Source: Styela clava
Lineage: Eukaryota; Chordata; Ascidiacea; Stolidobranchia; Styelidae
Direction of reading: 5' to 3'
NCBI RefSeq assembly: GCF_964204865.1
Contig: NC_135250.1
Coordinates: 27,333,395-27,397,394 of the forward strand
DNA length: 64,000 bases
Position numbers and translations under genes: made by a program. Under the pieces are notes generated by a model that was not told where the DNA came from, did not search any database, and saw nothing but the letters and a program-made list of their open reading frames with translations. Below are positions 58,616-64,000 of this stretch, piece by piece (position 1 is the first letter of the stretch; each line of letters opens with the position of its first letter).

Positions 58616-61176
58616 ATCACATCAAACCAGAGCTTAAATTTGAGAATATCGAGGTATCTTGTAATATTCACAAGTCTATTCAGGTTTTAAATAATTTATA
58701 TCTGTTTAATTATAACATAATTCCAATTATTGTAATATTCCATAGGCATATTGTGACATGGAAACAGGCGGGGGAGGATGGACTCTAGTTGCCAGTGTTC
58801 ATGAATCAGATATTTCACAGAAACGTGACCACAAAGATCGATTGGCAAACTACGAGTCAAGTGGTGAGAGTTAGTTTCGTGTTTTTTAGATATTGAATTC
58901 AAGCTTAATCGATACACATGTAAAATAGCAAACAGTAAACATTTACACTGGGCAAATACAATGAAATACTTAAAACTCAATTTTTCTCTAAGCAAAATAT
59001 TAGGACTAGTTTTTCAAGTATTAGTAACATTATAAACATTTAGTGTGAAGCAACATGTAAAGATTACCTCATGGAGAATTTTGTAATATACAATGTGGGA
59101 ATTTCATCTTAAAACGTTCAATTTCAATGACTGAAATTTTGAAAACGATTGTAAAGAGGTGCACATAAATAAGAATTTCATATAAAAATATGTTACTTGA
59201 TTAAAAATGCCGAGTCTATAGAACCACATTTATTAGCATCAATGAATCTTTTTTATTGTAGACATTTAGTTGTTGCAATTATATTTTGAAAAATAAAATT
59301 ATGTTTAACAAAAGCAAACAATAATTGGGAAAACAAACAAATATTCGGAAATATTGAAAATTGTACAAGTGATGACTACAAGAATCCCGCATATTATGCG
59401 CTGAATGTGAGCAAATTTAAATTAATTTGCATGATGTACTGTGCAGGAATATTTGTACTTAAAATTTTTATTTAAAATGATTATTGGATAATATTTGTAT
59501 TGTATTGTTTTCAAAAAATAAACAAAGTTGAGCATTCATATCTCTACTCCATTATATGCGTCAGTACATTTGTATTTCAGAATATGAACTTTTTATCAAC
59601 TTTCGTGCTTCATGTTCCTCTCAATGTTTTTTGTTTTCATGTTTTCATCAATTAAAGGCCAGGGATATCATGGTATGGCATGTTACTTCCAACACCCAAA
59701 TCGCTTTATTGAAAGATCGCGCACATCTTCGTTACAGAACGAAAAAACATTTTTTACAAAAAGTTGGTGGAAATCTACAATCTCTGTATTCTGAAAGATA
59801 TCCTCTTGTAATAGAACTTGGTATGGCATATAGAATTTTGTGATATTTGTTGATTTAATTGTCTCAACATTTAAAAAAGTGTTATTCAAAATTTGAAAAA
59901 AAATTGAAACAATTTTATGATGATATAAATAGATTGACCATTGGTATGTAAACTTGCCAAATCAAACAGTATTACTTTATCATAAACAGAAAAAGGTAAA
60001 CTTATTACCATGGAAAGATCACGATCTGTCGTACAAGCATTGGAAAAAAATTCTGCAGCGATTCGAGCAATTATTCCGAACTGGTATACCTATTCATATA
60101 ATCATAGTGGAAGTATTAACAACAATATAGAAGACAGCTTAATGTACAAGTCGGATGGAAATTTTGTGAGGAGATATTTGTTATTATCCAGAAAATATTT
60201 ATAACAAATATGCAAAAAACATATTGAATTCAACACCATGAAAACGAGATAACCAAGAATAAACATGTGAACAAAAACATTTTTTGAAATGCACGTCATT
60301 TTAGTACGAGCTCGGGCAATTCAAGTAAATCACTTTATTGTGTATTTTGTAATTCTAAATTTGGGTCTCATGGTATTTAACTTTCCACGCAAAAATCATT
60401 TAAAAAGTGAATATTATTTATTTATTTTATATACAGTATATCTACTCTAATAATTACATTACATAACATTTACGCAGATCACATTCAGAAACTCTAGATC
60501 GGGCTCGATCGGTATGGAATACGAACGCATGTATATCTCGTAAGTAAAGTTGTAACAGCCACTGCTAATCCAATAGCTCCAATTTAATAGATTTGCTAGA
60601 AATAAAAACGTCCTAAGGTTTTTATGGTTTCACTTATTTAAAATTAATATAAACTGTAATTTTAAGTAAGAAATATGACGCAATTTTATATATTTAACTC
60701 TTCTGTTTAAAATTGTAAAGACGAAATAAAGTCAGAAAAATTTATATTTTCAATAAAAATCAGGCCTAACTGGAAATACAACGCGGTAGTCACAACAATG
60801 GCTCAACCCTTTCTAATTATAACTGCAATAGCAAACGAAAACAAGCATAGTGAATATTTTCATACCGAAGTACGTAATTACATTAAAAAACATAGTTAAT
60901 ACCAAATGTTTTACTACATGTTTTACATGGATATTTTCTGCGAAGACATTGATTTCTGTAGAAAAATATTATATAGTCGGCCTAATAAGTACAATATTAT
61001 TTTCGTGCTTACAGCTTTAAATAGTCAAAGAAATAGTTCAGTCAGTCAAAACAAAAATAGAAAGGCAATCCGTGAAACATTGCAACGACTATTATTAATA
61101 TATTTATTTTGTTTTGAAACAGGTATTCTCAAATCGACGTAGTGATGACCTTCGCGATCTTCTAGAAAACAGCATT

Positions 61177-61179
61177 TAA
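61177..61179 (+). other. in-frame TAA in exon 10 of copy F
   Basis: Codon 19 of the exon reads TAA (AGC ATT TAA AGA GGA AAT). Copy E reads sense through the same place (SNMTEGNFF). Confidence 0.82.
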
Positions 61180-63810
61180 AGAGGAAATTTTCTTCTTCAT
61201 TATAAGGCTGTGCATTCGTATAATCCATCATCCATCACCATCTGCGAATTACATTTCATTATAACGAACACAATTGTGAGTAAGACTTGACCAATATTTT
61301 AAACATTCAAGGTTAGAATTGTGAAAATGAATTTGATAATTTAATTTGAAATTCAAATTGATATAGAATGCTTGTGATTACAAATATTTTAATTCTACCT
61401 TCCATTATATCTTTCACATTACAGGACAAGAATTTCGAGTTTTAATAACTTTTGTTTATAAATTCGATGTTTACAAAATAGTAAAACGTTACCAACTGTA
61501 TCAACTCCCAATTTTTAACACGGCATAGAATACCCGATAGTAAAAAGTTAAAATATAGTTATCTAGTTTATGGACAGTTTTTTAAACACAGTGTGAACCT
61601 ATTGATATTTTAAAAATGCTTCATTTAGTTCTGTACATTTCTTTTTCCCCATCGCAATACCATATAACTACAGATATATATATATCACGTTGAATCGTTA
61701 AATAGATATTTGAATATCTCTAAACAAAAGGACTAATTGTGTCTAATTGAGTATATACCATTTAGTTTTGTCACACTTTTGTTTTTCCAGTATAATGTAT
61801 TTTGCTTTAGAAAGACAATCTACCTATTCATTACAATTTGAAATGATTAATCTGATATCTTTATTATATTTAATTAAACGTTTGTAAATTTAATCTTTGT
61901 GATTTCTTTAATTGATTTAATGAAAATTAACAAAAGTAAGGTAAATATACTTTTTCTAGAACTGGAGATCAACAGTTCCAAAATCATTTTATCGGACGCA
62001 CTCGAGTGGGTCTGGCAGTAATATTTATAATCGCGTTCGAGTAGATGGAGCTCCCAGTAATATCTTAATGGGATACATGCTTTTGACAAGGTAAGTCACT
62101 AATTAACCAAAAAGAACTATGAAAATAATATTTATTTATTTGAAAAATTTGGTTGATTATTATCTAAAAGATCTTTGAATTATTTTTAGTCATCTCGGAA
62201 ATAACATTACAATATATCAACTTGACGAAGTAGCAAACATAATTTTACAGACTGCATCCAGTCTTAAAGACATTTTTAACGGTAAGTAAAGTCGCGTTTG
62301 CTTCTAACATAAAATGAGGAGTTACCAATTCTTCATTTTAAATGAAATTTTTTTTAAATATTCCCTGTAACTAAAATAAGTATTTTATCGAGAGTGTGCG
62401 ACCTTTGTTGTCGGTGGGTGGTATAGCCATTATTAGACATCTAGCTGAACCACGAAAAAATACGGAATGCGGCTATTGATTAGCCCATGTTTGAGTTTAA
62501 ATTATTCATGCTTGATCCGGGTGTTCTTAATTACGGTGACGTCATCATATTTTTATTTATAATTATGTATAATTATGTATATGTATAATTTTCATTTTGC
62601 AACAAGGTCAATTTTATTTGTATGAGTATTTTAAAGCTTAAAAATAAACAAAGAATCTGTTGTTAGTTGAAAACGAAGTATTTTGAACGCGCGAGCAACG
62701 TTCTCCGGCTTATAATAAACAAACAAAGATACCAGACAGCACGCGATCAAATGCTCTTCGATAAAACGAATATCACTTCACTTACACACTTACACTTCAC
62801 AACACAAAGTAATAAAGGCATCGGGCAAAACTGTAAAAGATTCACCACAGCAACAAGAGCAAAAAATATTATGTAATTTCACTTCTTTTTAAAATTAAAC
62901 TGTTGGAGAAAAATATTAAGCTTGATGGGTTAAAGTCTGATTTTGTTGACAAGGGCCACATCAACGGTTTTGACGGGTGACTCGCGGTCTGTTGCAAGAC
63001 AGTGATTGAAGGATAAAATCATTATAAATTATAATATTATTTTCATACGTGTAGCAAGCAATCAAAAACTAGGACACTTTGAGTAAATTACATTATTCCT
63101 ATCAATTTAGAAAATTCAGAAAGTTGCGGATTAGGGACACCAGTCATCTTAGACAAAGGAAATAAGAGTGAAATACTTCAAATGATACCACCAAACTACA
63201 GAACCTCAGTTGAACCAGGATATCTGCAATTCCGAGCTTACAATTATACAGGTTATCCAAACGCATTGTGTCCAGGAATCAAGTATCATTTTTACATAAA
63301 TTAAATTTGCATATTTTTATTGTAAATTGATATCCAGAATTTTATTGAATATTTCTATCATCTAAAACTTGCATAGCATTATTGCTTAAATTTCTTGTTT
63401 CTTGTCTTCTTGTTAAATAGTTTTCATTTACCACATTCGTAAAAATACCAAATTGAAAATTTATATTTTGCTATTTTGAAAAATCCAGACCCTCTTACTC
63501 ATTAAATTCATAGAAGAACTTTAAAAGTTTTATTTATAATATTTTTAACTTTTAATGATGCCTAACATTTTGGATTACTGGATTTTTTACTTTCGCCAAC
63601 ATATGATATAGTTGATATTACTTCAAAACAATTCAATCATACCTAACTTATTCTATTTAGAATGATTTCATACAATTCACGACAGGTTTGCTTTGGTGGA
63701 GTTTCCGACGACTCAAAAGAACATGGGACATGCGGTGACTTTGCTGGTATTAATTTATTAATCCTATATATAACACATCGAATCATTACAGATACTAATA
63801 TAATGTCGAG

Positions 63811-64000
63811 GTGTGTGTACCAGGTTAGGGTTAGGCCATAATTTTATTCCGATTTTCTTTATTTTAGTTCTATTACGAGTTCGGGAACTGTCTATGTCAG
63901 TCAAGTAAATATACTCCTTACCCATACGTTTTATTCCTTTTGAACAACTTGATATAAAATAGGCGAACAAAATTATTTACCTCCTTATTGGCACACACAC
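63811..64000. mobile_element. MITE-like element, copy 2 (reaches window edge)
   Basis: Begins GTGTGTGTACCAGGTTAGGG and ends GGCACACACAC; the ends are inverted with one mismatch over about 12 bases. Its interior matches the element at 30391-30576 nearly base for base in places (ATAATTTTATTC, TAGTTCTATTACGAG, AAAATTATTTACCTCC). It lies in the last intron visible of copy F. Confidence 0.72.

Larger units (their letters stand above)
56801..64000 (+). pseudogene. intelectin-like type II membrane lectin, copy F, with disabling changes (3' partial)
   Basis: Fourteen exons: 56801-56867, 57190-57482, 58535-58653, 58746-58863, 59315-59406, 59658-59820, 59990-60165, 60478-60539, 60764-60869, 61123-61275, 61960-62090, 62190-62281, 63111-63282, 63661-63746; the last lies beyond the window. 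The tail (MWQSGDDANAYECDMRY, then PYVKM and a proline-rich part) and helix match E. Exon 3 is 119 bases where a multiple of three is required: after SGxYHIKPE-like coding the frame shifts by one near 58612. Exon 10 has TAA at 61177-61179. In exon 4 the KCD cysteine is Arg (58824-58826) and the DRW tryptophan is Leu (58842-58844). Every splice site still looks usable and the C-terminal exons are well kept, so decay is recent or the reference has errors. The E-specific 54-base exon was not found. Confidence 0.82.

Overview
This is an AT-rich eukaryotic window carrying one multi-exon gene family in several copies. Translating the conserved exons on both strands gives the intelectin (X-type lectin, fibrinogen-like) fold. 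Recognisable landmarks are [41 protein letters not shown]...LRYRT, VPV.FDKG, NA(L/M)CPGIK, C(I/L)GG...GTCGDFAG and a C-terminal LIFYR-stop. Intelectins of this kind occur in chordates. The AT content, short introns and multigene lectin cluster suggest an invertebrate chordate, perhaps an ascidian tunicate, but the species is inferred. All exon boundaries were read by eye from GT/AG sites, frame and agreement between copies.

Layout: copy A (+, 364-5750; 5' end outside the window); copy C (-, 27253 to 8377; full exon set but one in-frame stop, and a 9.2 kb satellite-like array in one intron); copy D (-, 31772 to 29224; a decayed partial tandem duplicate of the 3' half of B); copy B (-, 41239 to 33517; 15 exons, open throughout, about 623 residues); copy E (-, 53311 to 44772; 16 exons, open throughout, about 657 residues); copy F (+, 56801 to beyond the window; full exon set but a frameshift, a stop and two lost signature residues). 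A and C are tail to tail. C, D, B and E share one strand. E and F are head to head.

The most unusual point is protein architecture. Each copy is predicted to be a type II membrane protein: a cytoplasmic tail with tyrosine motifs, one membrane helix, then an intelectin domain that is split by an inserted module of about 235-240 residues encoded by six exons. The insert sits exactly where canonical intelectins have only a short loop. In B, C, E and F it is bounded on both sides by phase-1 introns, so it looks like a shuffled or optional module. I do not recognise its fold. The calcium- and glycan-binding end of the lectin domain is also altered: the histidine known from human intelectin-1 is replaced in every copy seen. 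Together these suggest a family of cell-surface intelectin-like receptors, perhaps for recognition or signalling. That role is inference.

The rest is introns, intergenic DNA, MITE-like elements and the large tandem array inside copy C.
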